Source: Sphingomonas sp. Leaf67
Lineage (GTDB): Bacteria > Pseudomonadota > Alphaproteobacteria > Sphingomonadales > Sphingomonadaceae
NCBI RefSeq assembly: GCF_001421965.1
Contig: NZ_LMLP01000001.1
Span: 558,001 to 622,000, forward strand
Direction: 5' to 3'
DNA length: 64,000 bases
In this document: in pieces, positions 46,901 through 55,053 of the stretch
Numbering within the stretch: position 1 is the stretch's first letter
Layout: the number at the start of each line of letters is the position of its first letter
Made by a program: the position numbers and the translations under genes
The notes under the pieces: model-generated
What the model saw: the letters and a program-made list of their open reading frames with translations, nothing else
What the model was told of the DNA's origin: nothing
The model's database searches: none

Positions 46901-47347
46901 ACCAGGGACCAGCCCCGCCTCGACCGGGAAACCGGCGAGCAGGCTCTGGCAGAAGCCGTGGATCGTCTGGATCCGCACCCCGCCGCCCGGTGCGTCGAGC
47001 ACGCGGGCGAAGAGGGTACGGGCGCGGGCGAGCAGCGCCGGATCGTTCACATCCTCGCCCAGCGCGAACAGATCGGCCTTCAGATCGGCGGTGGGCAACC
47101 GCACCCAGCGCGCGAGCCGACTCGCCACGCGTTCGGCCATCTCCGCCGCCCCGGCCTTGGTAAAGGTCAGGCACAGGATCGCCGCCGGATCGACCCCGCG
47201 CAACAGCAGCCGGAACACCCGCGCCGACAGGACGTGCGTCTTGCCGGTGCCCGCCGACGCTGAAAGCCACACATGGCGATGCGGGTCGCTGGCCGCCGCC
47301 TGATCGTTCTTCAGCCGCTGAAGCGCGCGGACTTCACTCACGGCCAT
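43922..47347 (-). CDS. addA: Double-strand break repair helicase AddA (alphaproteobacterial type)
   Basis: This 1141-residue subunit with AddB resects double-strand breaks for RecA. Walker A ASAGTGKTHVLSARV is at residues 31-44. The motif II DEAQDTNPQQWAIV and the UvrD signatures (SLTHSFRTTRPVLEFVD, VRVMTAHGSKGLQAPLVLLA) follow. The C-terminal RecB-type nuclease has GTVDRLCIGETVVRVVDFKT with the Asp-Asp-Lys triad. ATG 47347 overlaps the addB 3' end by 14 bp, so the two subunits are made together. Confidence 0.95.
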   Translation of the reverse strand: MAVSEVRALQRLKNDQAAASDPHRHVWLSASAGTGKTHVLSARVFRLLLRGVDPAAILCLTFTKAGAAEMAERVASRLARWVRLPTADLKADLFALGEDVNDPALLARARTLFARVLDAPGGGVRIQTIHGFCQSLLAGFPVEAGLVPGFRPLEAREEAGMAREALAELLVEEQRSGSTRIGDAIAAMSLRMGEGAAEGFLRECARNPQAMAELPSGIQPFLRRAFHLPSGDVDEVIARACSDDEFDCDALERLAEANRAWGTATGLKLHGAILDWLAQPPAERALRLGDVRGMFFTQKDTLKKASAKLIAADPDYDELADAVGTRAAELLSIRAQAAYADALAGALEAGRAYADAYVRAKRRAGTVDFDDLIRETLKLLAQPGIGDWVRFKLDQTTEHVLIDEAQDTNPQQWAIVRSLVEEYFSGDAVRAAGMRTLFVVGDYKQAIFGFQGTDPIYFRAAHSDFTRRATLPDDYRGDARELDTLSLTHSFRTTRPVLEFVDAAIAALPDPGMGIDTPETHDSEVPGPGTVTLWAPTVVEAAGEDEEGWIDDSTRVIARDIARAIKGWIGTLPLESKGRTLQPGDIMVLVKRRGDLASLIVARLYAEGVPVAGVDRLRLDAPLAVQDLLAAIRFALQPEDDLSLANLLVSPLIGWTQEQLLAGALREGGSLWRQLRQSGSDAVEPLSRILRRADFATPYRFLEELLSGELDGRRKLIARLGEEARDPIDELLGAALSFETVATSSLQRFVEWFDRGEVEIKRDAGAAGGAVRVMTAHGSKGLQAPLVLLADAAIDPANSRRDVVAWTPEGHDGAAFPVFRPRSGERGTPVDDAVAAIDKRELEEHWRLFYVAATRAEERLVIAGAPSARCQGVPPALSWYSAAAAAFDALGVGEGEGERVFTGLTRQTPVVARTRRGTTAPAPTAAPAWLRAPAPAEARPPRPLAPSALGEDEVSDPPPTATMRAAAERGRLLHQLFERLPDLPRDQRAAAAERWLAGAAGVDDATLRDRVTRDAMAILDDPVFTDLFGPDALAEAPIAAVVGTQVVAGTVDRLCIGETVVRVVDFKTGRRVPPAIDDVPVYHLKQMAAYAAALAVIFPDRSIEAALLYTAGPKLFVLPADLLAAHKPGLVPTEQSLPREA

Positions 47348-50300
47348 ACCATTCGTCGCGGCGCATCAACTGGTCATACTCGGCATAGGGGGCATATTCG
47401 GGGACGAGCTTGGCGACGAACGCCTCGTCGCCGGTCAGGAAGCGGGCGACGGCGTCTTCGAAATGCCCCTTCGCTACGCGCACGAAATCGCCGGCGACCA
47501 CCCGCCCCTTCGACCCGTCGGCATTGACCGGTGAGGTCATCTTGCCGAACCGGTCGCCGTCCTTGGTCAGCGACCAGTATTCGAACGCGGTGGCGGTACC
47601 GCGCACCCCGCCGAAGCAGCCGCGCTCCGCCATCAACCCCAACAGCCCCAGTTGCAGGCTGTAGCCAGCTGCGACCGCCTTCGCGCTCGGGGCCTTGCCG
47701 GTCTTGTAATCGATGATGGCGAGGCCGCCGTCGCTGGCGCGATCGATACGGTCGGCCTTGCCCGAGAGTTCGACGCCGGCGATTTCCAGCGTCCCGCCGC
47801 ATTCGACGCCGGCGACGATCCGCCCCTCGGCGAGCTTCTCATGGGTGAAGGCCGCGACCCAATCGATCGCCTCGCGCAGGCGCGGCACCCACAATGCGCG
47901 CAGCAACGGGTGGGTGCGCGGATCGTCGGACAGCGCCTGCAACCGGCGGTGCAGCTTCCCCGGGTCCAACCCGTCCTCGCGCGCCCAGCGTTCGAGGACG
48001 CCATGCACCGCCGTACCCCGCCACGCGGCGGTCGGATCGGCATCGACCGCATCCAGCGGCGACAGCCGCAGCATCCGCCGCGCGTAAAAGGCGTAAGGGT
48101 CGGCCTTCAGCCGGTCGACCTCGGTCACCGAAATCCGACGCGGGCGCAGCCCCACCGGCGGACGCGGTGCCGGACGCGACGCGGCGGCATAGCGATCGGG
48201 CGTATCGATCGCCCGCGCCCAATCGCGCAAATGCCCGGCACGCTCGAGCCCGTCATCCAGCGCCTGCAACCGCAACCACAGCCGTGAGGCGATGGTCGGC
48301 GCGGTCGCATCGCGCGCGGCGCGGGTCAGGATCACGTCGCGCGCCCCCAGCGCACCGGCAAAGTCGTGCGCGGCAAGGCCGATCCGGCGTTCGAGGCCGG
48401 GCAGCTTCAGATCGGCGCGGATGCGAGGGGCAAGCCACGGATCGGGCGACGGCAATTGCGGCCAGACCCCTTCGTTCAGGCCGCCGAGGATCATCAGGTC
48501 GGCGGTCTGCAAACGCGCTTCAAGCAGACCGAGAATGGCGAGCCGGGGATGCGCCCCCTGCGGCGGACGCACCGCAACTTCATCGAGCAGGGTGCGCAAC
48601 AGCGCCGGCAGCGTGCGCGGGTCGATCGTCGGCGGTCCAATCGGTGCCTGTTGCTCCAGCGCGGCGATCAGTTCGGCGGCGGCGCGCCCTTCGGGCCGGC
48701 TCCATGCCGCATCGCCCGCCAGTTCGCTCGCGGTCTCGCGCAGCAGCACCAGCAGGTCGGCCAGCGGTTGCGCTCCGGCGGCAAAGGCGGTCGCCAGCGG
48801 CGTCAGCAACGGGCACGCCATGTCCCAGAAGGGCTGCGCGGCGGACCGGATCGCGGCATCGCGCGGCTCGCCCTCGCGCAGATGGCGGTCGATCCCCGCC
48901 AGCCCCGGCGCGGGGCGCGGCCCGCGCAACGCCCGGTCGAGCCGGCGCACCCCGTCGAGCCATGTGACGCGCTGTTCGGCCTCGCCGCTGCGCACCAGCG
49001 GATGTTTGAGCAGCGCCAGCAGCGCGACCGGCGCGAAGCCCTGTGCCGCCGCCTCGACCACTGCCAGCAGCAACGTGCCGGGGGCCAGCAGCGACAGCGG
49101 CTGCCCGGCGGAATCGTCGACCGCCACGTCCCAACGCGCCATATGCGCCGCAACCCGACGCGCGAGCATCCGATCGGGGGTGACCAGCGCGGCGGTACGA
49201 CCCGGCCTTTCCAATGCCTCGCGCAGCGCGATGGCGATCGCCTGCGCTTCCTCGGCCGGGGTCGCCAGTTCGACCATCTTCACGCCCGACAGGCGGCGGT
49301 CGGCGGCGGGCACGTCGATCCAGTGATGGGTCCGGTCGGCGGGGCTGAGCGCGGTGGCGATGGCGCGGCTGCGCGTCGGGGTCGCGTCATGCTCGCTCGC
49401 CGCCTGCCAGCGGACGAATTCGCGGCGGTTGACGCCCATCCGGTCGAGCAACAGCTTCAGATGAAATTGCGGATGCGTCTCGATCGATCGCTTGCGACGG
49501 CCGGTCACCGGATCGGGATCATGCGGCCCCAGCGACGCCCATTCGTCGTCGTCCATTGCAAGGTCGAGGCCCGGCAGAACCACCATCCCGCTCGGCAGGC
49601 CGGCGACGCAGCGCTGGATGCGGGCGAGCGCGGGCGCGTTGGTCGCGATCCCGGCCGCGCAGACGAACCCCTTGGGCGGGACGGCCGTCCAGCGCGCGGC
49701 CAGCCGCTTGAGCAACCGGGTCCGCCGATCGGCAAGGTCGATCCGCCCCAGCGCCGCCAGTTCTCCCGGCCAGCGATCGAGCACGATGCGGAACAGTTCG
49801 AGCGAGCGCTCCCAGTGCGCCGACAGCGTTTCGTCGAGGTCGAGCGTCCGCAGCGCCGCCGGGTCGACCTCCTCGACCAGCAACTGGTCGAGCGTCGCGG
49901 CCAGATCGCCCGCCAGCCGCACCGCCTCCGCCCCGTCGACCGGGCGACCGGCGCGCTGCCGCTCCTCGGCCACCAGCCGGGCGAGGATCATCCGCCGCGC
50001 GAGCGGATCGATCGCGGGTGGAATCGGCGCGGCATCGGCCGGGTCGGCGAAACTGCCGGCCCCTTCGTCAAGCTCCGGATCGCCGATCGCGACCAGCCGG
50101 GGCAGCAGCAACCCGCCGCCGCTGGCGCGCACGAACGCCTCCTGCACCGTCCGCTTGGCACGGTTGGTCGGGACCAACACCATGCCCTGCGCGAGGCCGA
50201 CGGAGTCGCCGCCGAACCGGCGGATCAGCCCCACCGCCAGCGCATCGGCGAACGCGCGGTGGATCGGAATGGTATAGAGGCCGAGGCGCCTTATGGTGGT

Positions 50301-50420
50301 GGCTCGCTCCCCCGCCCGGCCACCAACGGCAGTATCCTGATGGGTGGCCGGGTGGGGGAGCGGGCCGGCACCGCCTGAAAACTCGCTCTCCCGCGAGTTT
50401 TCAAAAGCCCCCTCAGCCAT
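47334..50420 (-). CDS. addB: Double-strand break repair protein AddB, with a repeat-encoded N-terminal extension
   Basis: This 1028-residue partner of AddA has an inactivated helicase-like N-half (GMVLVPTNRAKRTVQEAF) and a C-terminal nuclease with SGKADRIDRASDGGLAIIDYKTGKAPS-type residues (D..DYK). The family normally begins close to GLYTIPIHRAFADALAVGL, but here about 45 residues precede it, most encoded by a palindromic repeat (50296-50404) in frame. The ATG at 50420 overlaps the murU stop in ATGGCTGA, suggesting the original start. No other in-frame start lies between the repeat and the family region. Coupled with murU upstream and addA downstream. Confidence 0.88.
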   Translation of the reverse strand: MAEGAFENSRESEFSGGAGPLPHPATHQDTAVGGRAGERATTIRRLGLYTIPIHRAFADALAVGLIRRFGGDSVGLAQGMVLVPTNRAKRTVQEAFVRASGGGLLLPRLVAIGDPELDEGAGSFADPADAAPIPPAIDPLARRMILARLVAEERQRAGRPVDGAEAVRLAGDLAATLDQLLVEEVDPAALRTLDLDETLSAHWERSLELFRIVLDRWPGELAALGRIDLADRRTRLLKRLAARWTAVPPKGFVCAAGIATNAPALARIQRCVAGLPSGMVVLPGLDLAMDDDEWASLGPHDPDPVTGRRKRSIETHPQFHLKLLLDRMGVNRREFVRWQAASEHDATPTRSRAIATALSPADRTHHWIDVPAADRRLSGVKMVELATPAEEAQAIAIALREALERPGRTAALVTPDRMLARRVAAHMARWDVAVDDSAGQPLSLLAPGTLLLAVVEAAAQGFAPVALLALLKHPLVRSGEAEQRVTWLDGVRRLDRALRGPRPAPGLAGIDRHLREGEPRDAAIRSAAQPFWDMACPLLTPLATAFAAGAQPLADLLVLLRETASELAGDAAWSRPEGRAAAELIAALEQQAPIGPPTIDPRTLPALLRTLLDEVAVRPPQGAHPRLAILGLLEARLQTADLMILGGLNEGVWPQLPSPDPWLAPRIRADLKLPGLERRIGLAAHDFAGALGARDVILTRAARDATAPTIASRLWLRLQALDDGLERAGHLRDWARAIDTPDRYAAASRPAPRPPVGLRPRRISVTEVDRLKADPYAFYARRMLRLSPLDAVDADPTAAWRGTAVHGVLERWAREDGLDPGKLHRRLQALSDDPRTHPLLRALWVPRLREAIDWVAAFTHEKLAEGRIVAGVECGGTLEIAGVELSGKADRIDRASDGGLAIIDYKTGKAPSAKAVAAGYSLQLGLLGLMAERGCFGGVRGTATAFEYWSLTKDGDRFGKMTSPVNADGSKGRVVAGDFVRVAKGHFEDAVARFLTGDEAFVAKLVPEYAPYAEYDQLMRRDEWYGRE
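50296..50404. repeat. Palindromic repeat family E inside the addB 5' coding region
   Basis: CTCGCTCCCCCGCCCGGCCA and TGGCCGGGTGGGGGAGCGGG pair around CAGTATCCTGATG, then TGAAAACTCGCTCTCCCGCG with GAGTTTTCA forms a second hairpin. The core with CAGTATC and GTGGGGGAGCGGGCCGG matches an intergenic copy at 61025-61168. It is read in frame as part of AddB. Confidence 0.85.
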
Positions 50421-51168
50421 CGGCGAGGAAGGCTTCGGTCATCGGGATCGCGCCGGGCGTGCCGACGTCGAACCACAGCCCCTGATGCACCGCCCCGAAT
50501 GCCCGGCCCGCCTCGATCGCGCGGTTCCAGAACAGGTTGGTCGAAAACGCGCCTTCGGGCCAGTCCGCAATGACCCGCGGCGACAATATCTGCACGCCGG
50601 TGAACACGAACGGCGCAAGCCGGCCGGGCTTGCGGCGGCCGGTGATGCGGCCCATCGCGTCGATATGGAAATCGCCCTGCCCGCGATGACCATGCGCCAG
50701 TGCCTGTGGCACCAGCAGCAACAGCGCGTCCATCTTCGCATCGTCCCACAGCGCGCTCAGCAACCGAATCGAATCGACCGGACCATCGACCCACAGATTG
50801 TCCGAATTGACGCAGACGAACGGCTGGTCGCCGATCAGGTCGCGCGCCTGCACCAGCCCGCCGCCGGTCTCCAGCAACTGCGCGCGTTCGTCGGACACGG
50901 CGACGTCGATGCCCTTCACCCGGTGCTTGAGATGCGCTTCCATCGCATCGGCAAGGTAATGGACGTTGACCACCGCGCGCTTGACCCCCGCCCCACGCAG
51001 CCGGTCGAACACATGGTCGATCAACGGCTTGCCCGCGACCTCGACCAGTGGTTTCGGGCGCATCGCGGTCAACGGGCGCATCCGCTTGCCCAGCCCCGCC
51101 GCCAGCACCATCGCGGTTTCGGGCACCTGTGCCTGCGGATGGGGGCGGATCGAACGGAGCGTGGTCAT
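50413..51168 (-). CDS. murU: N-acetylmuramate-1-phosphate uridylyltransferase (MurU)
   Basis: This 251-residue sugar nucleotidyltransferase has MVLAAGLGKRMRPLTAMRPK at residues ~19-38, the nucleotide loop, and PLVEVAGKPLIDHVFDRL. VCVNSDNLW is the metal-binding Asp pair. Next to the AmgK kinase it should make UDP-MurNAc from MurNAc-1-P, the recycling bypass that evades fosfomycin. ATG 51168 overlaps amgK by four bases. An upstream extension to 51288 lies inside amgK and is rejected. Confidence 0.92.
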   Translation of the reverse strand: MTTLRSIRPHPQAQVPETAMVLAAGLGKRMRPLTAMRPKPLVEVAGKPLIDHVFDRLRGAGVKRAVVNVHYLADAMEAHLKHRVKGIDVAVSDERAQLLETGGGLVQARDLIGDQPFVCVNSDNLWVDGPVDSIRLLSALWDDAKMDALLLLVPQALAHGHRGQGDFHIDAMGRITGRRKPGRLAPFVFTGVQILSPRVIADWPEGAFSTNLFWNRAIEAGRAFGAVHQGLWFDVGTPGAIPMTEAFLADG

Positions 51169-52136
51169 GCGAGTTCCTGCGGATCGCCGCGCTGGTGCGG
51201 CGGGATGTTGAGATCGAACCAGCGCGCGACGCCGGCCAGCGCCGGATGGGCGAGATCGCGTTCCAGATAGCGCCACACGCGCGGGCACAGCGCGCCATAG
51301 CGCGGCTTGCCGTCACGCTGCCACAGCCGGGTGAAGATGCCGAGGATCTTCGCATTCCGCTGCGCGCCGAACAGGTGATAGGCGGCGTCGAACCCCTCGC
51401 TCACGCCGGTCGATTCGCGGTAGCGGGCGATCATCGACGCCTCGACCACCGCCGGCACGTCGCGGCGCGCATCCTGCAACAGCGACACGAGGTCATAGGC
51501 CGGGTGCCCGGCCAACGCGTCCTGAAAATCGAGGAGACCCAGCCGCGTATCGTCGAGCAGCATCAGGTTTTCGGCATGATAGTCGCGCAGGACGGTCACT
51601 ACCGGCATGTCCGGCAGCGCGTCGAACGCCGCGTTCCATGCCGCCGTATAGCCATTAATGTCGACGGCCAGCCCCAACGCGTCGCAATACCATTCGATCA
51701 GCAGAAGGGCTTCGCGCAGGATGAACGCACGGTCATAGGGCGGCACGGGCGCGGCTTCGTGGCGTTGCAACCGCAGCAACTGGTCGACCGCCGCCGCATA
51801 GAGCCGCCCCTCGCTCTCGGGCGCGGCGTCGACCGTCTCGCGCATCCGCATGTCGCCGAAATCCTCCAGCAGCATGAATCCTGCGGCAGCATCGTCGGCA
51901 AGGATCGCGGGCGCGGCAAAGCCCCGTTCGGCCAGCCACGCCGCCATCCGCGCGAACTTGCGCGTATCCTCGGGCGGCGGCGCGTCCATCAGCACCGCGG
52001 TCCGCCCGGTCCCGATCACCCGATAGTAGCGGCGGAACGACGCATCGACCGCCAGCGGCAGGATCTGCGCATCGCCCCAGCCGGCCTGGGTCAGGAATGC
52101 AGGTGCCGCATCGCGCGGGTTCAGGTCAGCGGCCAT
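51165..52136 (-). CDS. amgK: N-acetylmuramate/N-acetylglucosamine kinase (AmgK)
   Basis: This 323-residue aminoglycoside-phosphotransferase-fold kinase phosphorylates the anomeric position of MurNAc and GlcNAc. The Brenner-type loop reads VLRDYHAENLMLLDD with the catalytic Asp, followed by the metal Asp in LGLLDFQDALAGHPAYDLVS. The N-lobe has SFRRYYRV and MLLEDFGDMRMRE. ATG 52136 overlaps tsaE by 16 bp. With murU it forms the peptidoglycan-recycling branch. An in-frame start at 52253 lies in the tsaE coding region. Confidence 0.92.
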   Translation of the reverse strand: MAADLNPRDAAPAFLTQAGWGDAQILPLAVDASFRRYYRVIGTGRTAVLMDAPPPEDTRKFARMAAWLAERGFAAPAILADDAAAGFMLLEDFGDMRMRETVDAAPESEGRLYAAAVDQLLRLQRHEAAPVPPYDRAFILREALLLIEWYCDALGLAVDINGYTAAWNAAFDALPDMPVVTVLRDYHAENLMLLDDTRLGLLDFQDALAGHPAYDLVSLLQDARRDVPAVVEASMIARYRESTGVSEGFDAAYHLFGAQRNAKILGIFTRLWQRDGKPRYGALCPRVWRYLERDLAHPALAGVARWFDLNIPPHQRGDPQELA

Positions 52137-52567
52137 CGGCGTTCCCAAGCGTCCGGCACCCGCGCTGTCAAGCGCCGCCCGCCGGCGTCGTCGAACGCGA
52201 GCGTCAGCCATAGCGCGTCGGGCCACGGATCGTCGCCCAGCCGTTCGGGCCATTCGACCACCAGCGCAGCATCGTTCCGCGCCTCGTCCAGCCCCAGTTC
52301 CAACGCCTCTTCGGGGTCCTCAATGCGGTAGAGATCGACGTGCAGCACGCGCATCCGCACCTCGGGCGGGTCATAGGGCTGGACGATCGCGAAACTCGGC
52401 GACGGTGCCTCCCCCTCCAGCCCCAATGCGGCCAGCAGCCCGCGCGCGATACTGGTCTTGCCGGCGCCCAGCGGCCCCGACAGCGCGACGACATCGCCCG
52501 GCCGCAATACGGACGCCATCCGCGCGCCGAACGCGTGCGCGGACGCTTCGTCGGACAGGTGGATCAC
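52121..52567 (-). CDS. tsaE: tRNA threonylcarbamoyladenosine ATPase TsaE
   Basis: This 148-residue ATPase helps the TsaBD complex make t6A37 in tRNA. Walker A GPLGAGKTSIARGLL is at residues 31-45, Walker B-like VLHVDLYRIEDPEEALELG follows, and VVEWPERLGDDPWPDAL is the sensor region. Start GTG 52567 overlaps the divL stop (GTGA). It is the normal neighbour of divL in alphaproteobacteria. Confidence 0.94.
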   Translation of the reverse strand: MIHLSDEASAHAFGARMASVLRPGDVVALSGPLGAGKTSIARGLLAALGLEGEAPSPSFAIVQPYDPPEVRMRVLHVDLYRIEDPEEALELGLDEARNDAALVVEWPERLGDDPWPDALWLTLAFDDAGGRRLTARVPDAWERRWPLT

Positions 52568-54915
52568 GGCTCACGCGGCAGGTCGATCGTGACCAGCGTC
52601 CCCAGCCCCTTTTCCGACACCAGCTCGATCGTGCCGCCATGCGCCTCGACCGCCTGCCGCGCGAGGGGCAGGTCGAGGCTCAGCGCGCGTTCGCCGACCC
52701 GTGCCGCCCCTGCCTGCGCGAACCGGTCGAATGCGCGGGCGACGGCGTCCTTCGACAGGCCCGGCCCGTCGTCGGACACGACGATCCGCGCCTGTTGCGC
52801 ATCGCCATCGACGTGCAGCAGCACGCGCCCCCCCTGCCGCAAGCCACCCAGCGCATGGTCAAGCAGATGGCTGATCGCCTGCCGCAACCGTCGCGCATCG
52901 CCCAGCATCACGCCCGCCGATGGCAGAATCTCGACCGCCAGTTCGATGCCGCGCGCCGTCGCGGTCGGACGCGCCGCTTCAGCCGCTTCGTTGGCGATCA
53001 TCTTCAGCGCAACCGTGGCCCGCGCAACCGGCAGCGTTTCGTTGGCGGTCAGGTCGAGCGTGTCGTCGATCAGCCCGCTCAACCGTTCGACCGATTCGAG
53101 GATCGCGTCGGTATAGCGTCCGCCATCTTCGGTCAGCTTGCCGGCATAGCCCGCCTGCAACATCTCGGCAAAACCCTTGATCGACGTCAGCGGGGTGCGC
53201 AGTTCATAGCTCATCGATGCGACGAAGGCGTTCTTGACCCGGTCGGCCGCCTCCAGCGCCTCGTTCCGGTCGCGCAGCGCCTGTTCCATGCGGCGGCTGT
53301 CGGAAATGTCGAGCATCGTCAGCAGCGCATTGCCATCGGGCAGCGGCACCGCGCCGAATTCATAATGCCGCCCGTCGGCCATCGCGAACCGGCCCGAACG
53401 CTGCATCCGCTGCTGCGTGGCGAAGCGGACCAGTTCCGGGATCAGCGCGGCACGGCCGGGGTTGGCAAGGCTGTCGGCGACCCGCTCGGCCAGCGCATCG
53501 ACGCGCGGATGCCCATCGAGGAACGCGTCGTCCAACCCCCAGACCTGCCGGAACTTCGCGTTCCAGATCTGCAGGCGACCATCGGCGGCGAACACGCCCA
53601 AGGCCTCAAACAGATTGTCAAACGTCGCGGTGCGGACGCGCAGCAGCGTGTCGCGCGCACTGGCCAGTTGCACTTCCTCGGTACGATCCTCGAAGATCAG
53701 CAGCAATCCGCCCTCGGGCAGCGGCTGGGCGACGACGCGCAGATGGGTGCCGCCGGGCACATGCCATTGCTCCTCGATCGCGCCTTCCGCCGCGCGGAAC
53801 CAGTCGCGACGCTCGGCCTTCCACCCCGGAAAGTCGCGGACTTCGGGCAGGCGCTTGGCCTCGCGCATCCGGTCCAGAACACGGTCGAATTCGGGCCGGT
53901 CGGCCAGCCATTCGGGCTTCATCGCAAAGGCGCGCAGGAAGGGCTGGTTGTAGAACACCAGCGTCCGGTCGGGTTCGAATTGCGCCACCCCCGCCGACAA
54001 CCGGTCGAGCATTGCCCGCTGCGCATCGCGACTGCGCTTCAGCGTGCCGCGCGCTTCCTCGATCTCGTGCACGTCGATCGCGAAGCCGCCGGTACCGCCA
54101 TCGCGCAGCGGCATGTCGTGGACGCGCAGCATCCGCCGTTCGCCGTTGATCGTCGCCGGCATCGCCGCCTGTTGCGGCTGTCCGGTATCGCGCGCGATCG
54201 ACGCGCTGGCCAGCGGCCCGCCCATGCCGACTCCTTCGACCAGCTCGACCTGTCGCGCGATCACCTCACCCGCGTCCAGCGCATCGACGGCCCGGACATA
54301 GGCGGTGTTGACCATCGCCAGCCGCAGCGAATCGTCGCGATACCACATCGGCATCGGCGCGGCCTCGATCAGGCTGGAAAGCGCATCGAACGCGGCGCGA
54401 TATTCCTCCGCCTCCGCGCCCAGCGTCGCGATCTCGTCATGGAATTCGGTCGCATCGAAGAACCAGACCAGTACCCCGCCCGGCGTATTGAGTTCGGGCG
54501 GCGCGCGGTCGCCGATCGCGAACAGCGAGCGCGCCGATCCCGTGGCGCGGATGACGGTGCGGAACGGCTTGCCCCCGCGCAGCGCGGCATTGATCGCATC
54601 GAGCAGCCGGTCGGCGCTGCCGGGTTCGAGGCCGTTGTCGGGATTGCCGAGATCGGCGACGGTCCCGGGCAGCTCGCTTTGTCCCAGCCGGTCGGCGAGT
54701 GGCCGATCGATCGACAGCCGCCCGTCGGCCCGCACCACCATCGCCAGCGCCGGCGATGCCGCCAGCGTCGACCGCAGCGAATCGAACAGCACCCGGTCGG
54801 CGAGCGCCCGCCGCCGTGCAGACACCCCGGCATAGAGCGCCCAGACGCTGCCGACGATCAGCACCGCCAACACCGCGCCGCAGATCACCGCGGCCATGGT
54901 CGTGACGGTAATCAC
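52564..54915 (-). CDS. divL: DivL-type PAS pseudo-histidine kinase
   Basis: This 783-residue membrane protein starts at GTG 54915 with GGAG upstream. One TM helix (residues ~7-28) precedes several PAS-like regions (roughly 50-160, 180-290, 300-415 and 430-545) and a DHp/ATPase core. The H-box reads FVASMSYELRTPLTSIKG with Tyr570 where kinases have His, the DivL hallmark. The N-box is SHLLDHALGG (both Asn replaced by His), and the glycine-rich G2 region is ALSLDLPLAR; only DDGPGL (715-720) is intact, so ATP binding is doubtful. DivL modulates CckA and thereby CtrA. The gene order divL-tsaE supports it. Confidence 0.92.
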   Translation of the reverse strand: MITVTTMAAVICGAVLAVLIVGSVWALYAGVSARRRALADRVLFDSLRSTLAASPALAMVVRADGRLSIDRPLADRLGQSELPGTVADLGNPDNGLEPGSADRLLDAINAALRGGKPFRTVIRATGSARSLFAIGDRAPPELNTPGGVLVWFFDATEFHDEIATLGAEAEEYRAAFDALSSLIEAAPMPMWYRDDSLRLAMVNTAYVRAVDALDAGEVIARQVELVEGVGMGGPLASASIARDTGQPQQAAMPATINGERRMLRVHDMPLRDGGTGGFAIDVHEIEEARGTLKRSRDAQRAMLDRLSAGVAQFEPDRTLVFYNQPFLRAFAMKPEWLADRPEFDRVLDRMREAKRLPEVRDFPGWKAERRDWFRAAEGAIEEQWHVPGGTHLRVVAQPLPEGGLLLIFEDRTEEVQLASARDTLLRVRTATFDNLFEALGVFAADGRLQIWNAKFRQVWGLDDAFLDGHPRVDALAERVADSLANPGRAALIPELVRFATQQRMQRSGRFAMADGRHYEFGAVPLPDGNALLTMLDISDSRRMEQALRDRNEALEAADRVKNAFVASMSYELRTPLTSIKGFAEMLQAGYAGKLTEDGGRYTDAILESVERLSGLIDDTLDLTANETLPVARATVALKMIANEAAEAARPTATARGIELAVEILPSAGVMLGDARRLRQAISHLLDHALGGLRQGGRVLLHVDGDAQQARIVVSDDGPGLSKDAVARAFDRFAQAGAARVGERALSLDLPLARQAVEAHGGTIELVSEKGLGTLVTIDLPREP

Positions 54916-54988
54916 GGGCGATCTCCGGCGGGCGGCAACAGAAAGGCAAGCATGAACACCGCTCCTGCCTAGTCCTTCGCCGTCATAT

Positions 54989-55019
54989 AAAAAAGGGGCG
55001 ACACCGCATGGTGCCGCCC
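54989..55019 (-). terminator. Rho-independent terminator after the TonB receptor gene
   Basis: On the minus strand GGGCGGCACC, loop ATGC, GGTGTCGCCC, then TTTTTT: a 10-bp stem with one mismatch and a six-base U-tract. Confidence 0.9.
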
Positions 55020-55053
55020 GGAATCGTTCAACCGAAACCTCGGCGGTATCCGA

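Noticed and set aside
44426..47263. 945-codon plus-strand frame opposite addA
   Set aside because: Antisense shadow of addA; no motif.
52405..54972. 855-codon plus-strand frame opposite divL and tsaE
   Set aside because: Antisense shadow; the minus frames are complete family members.
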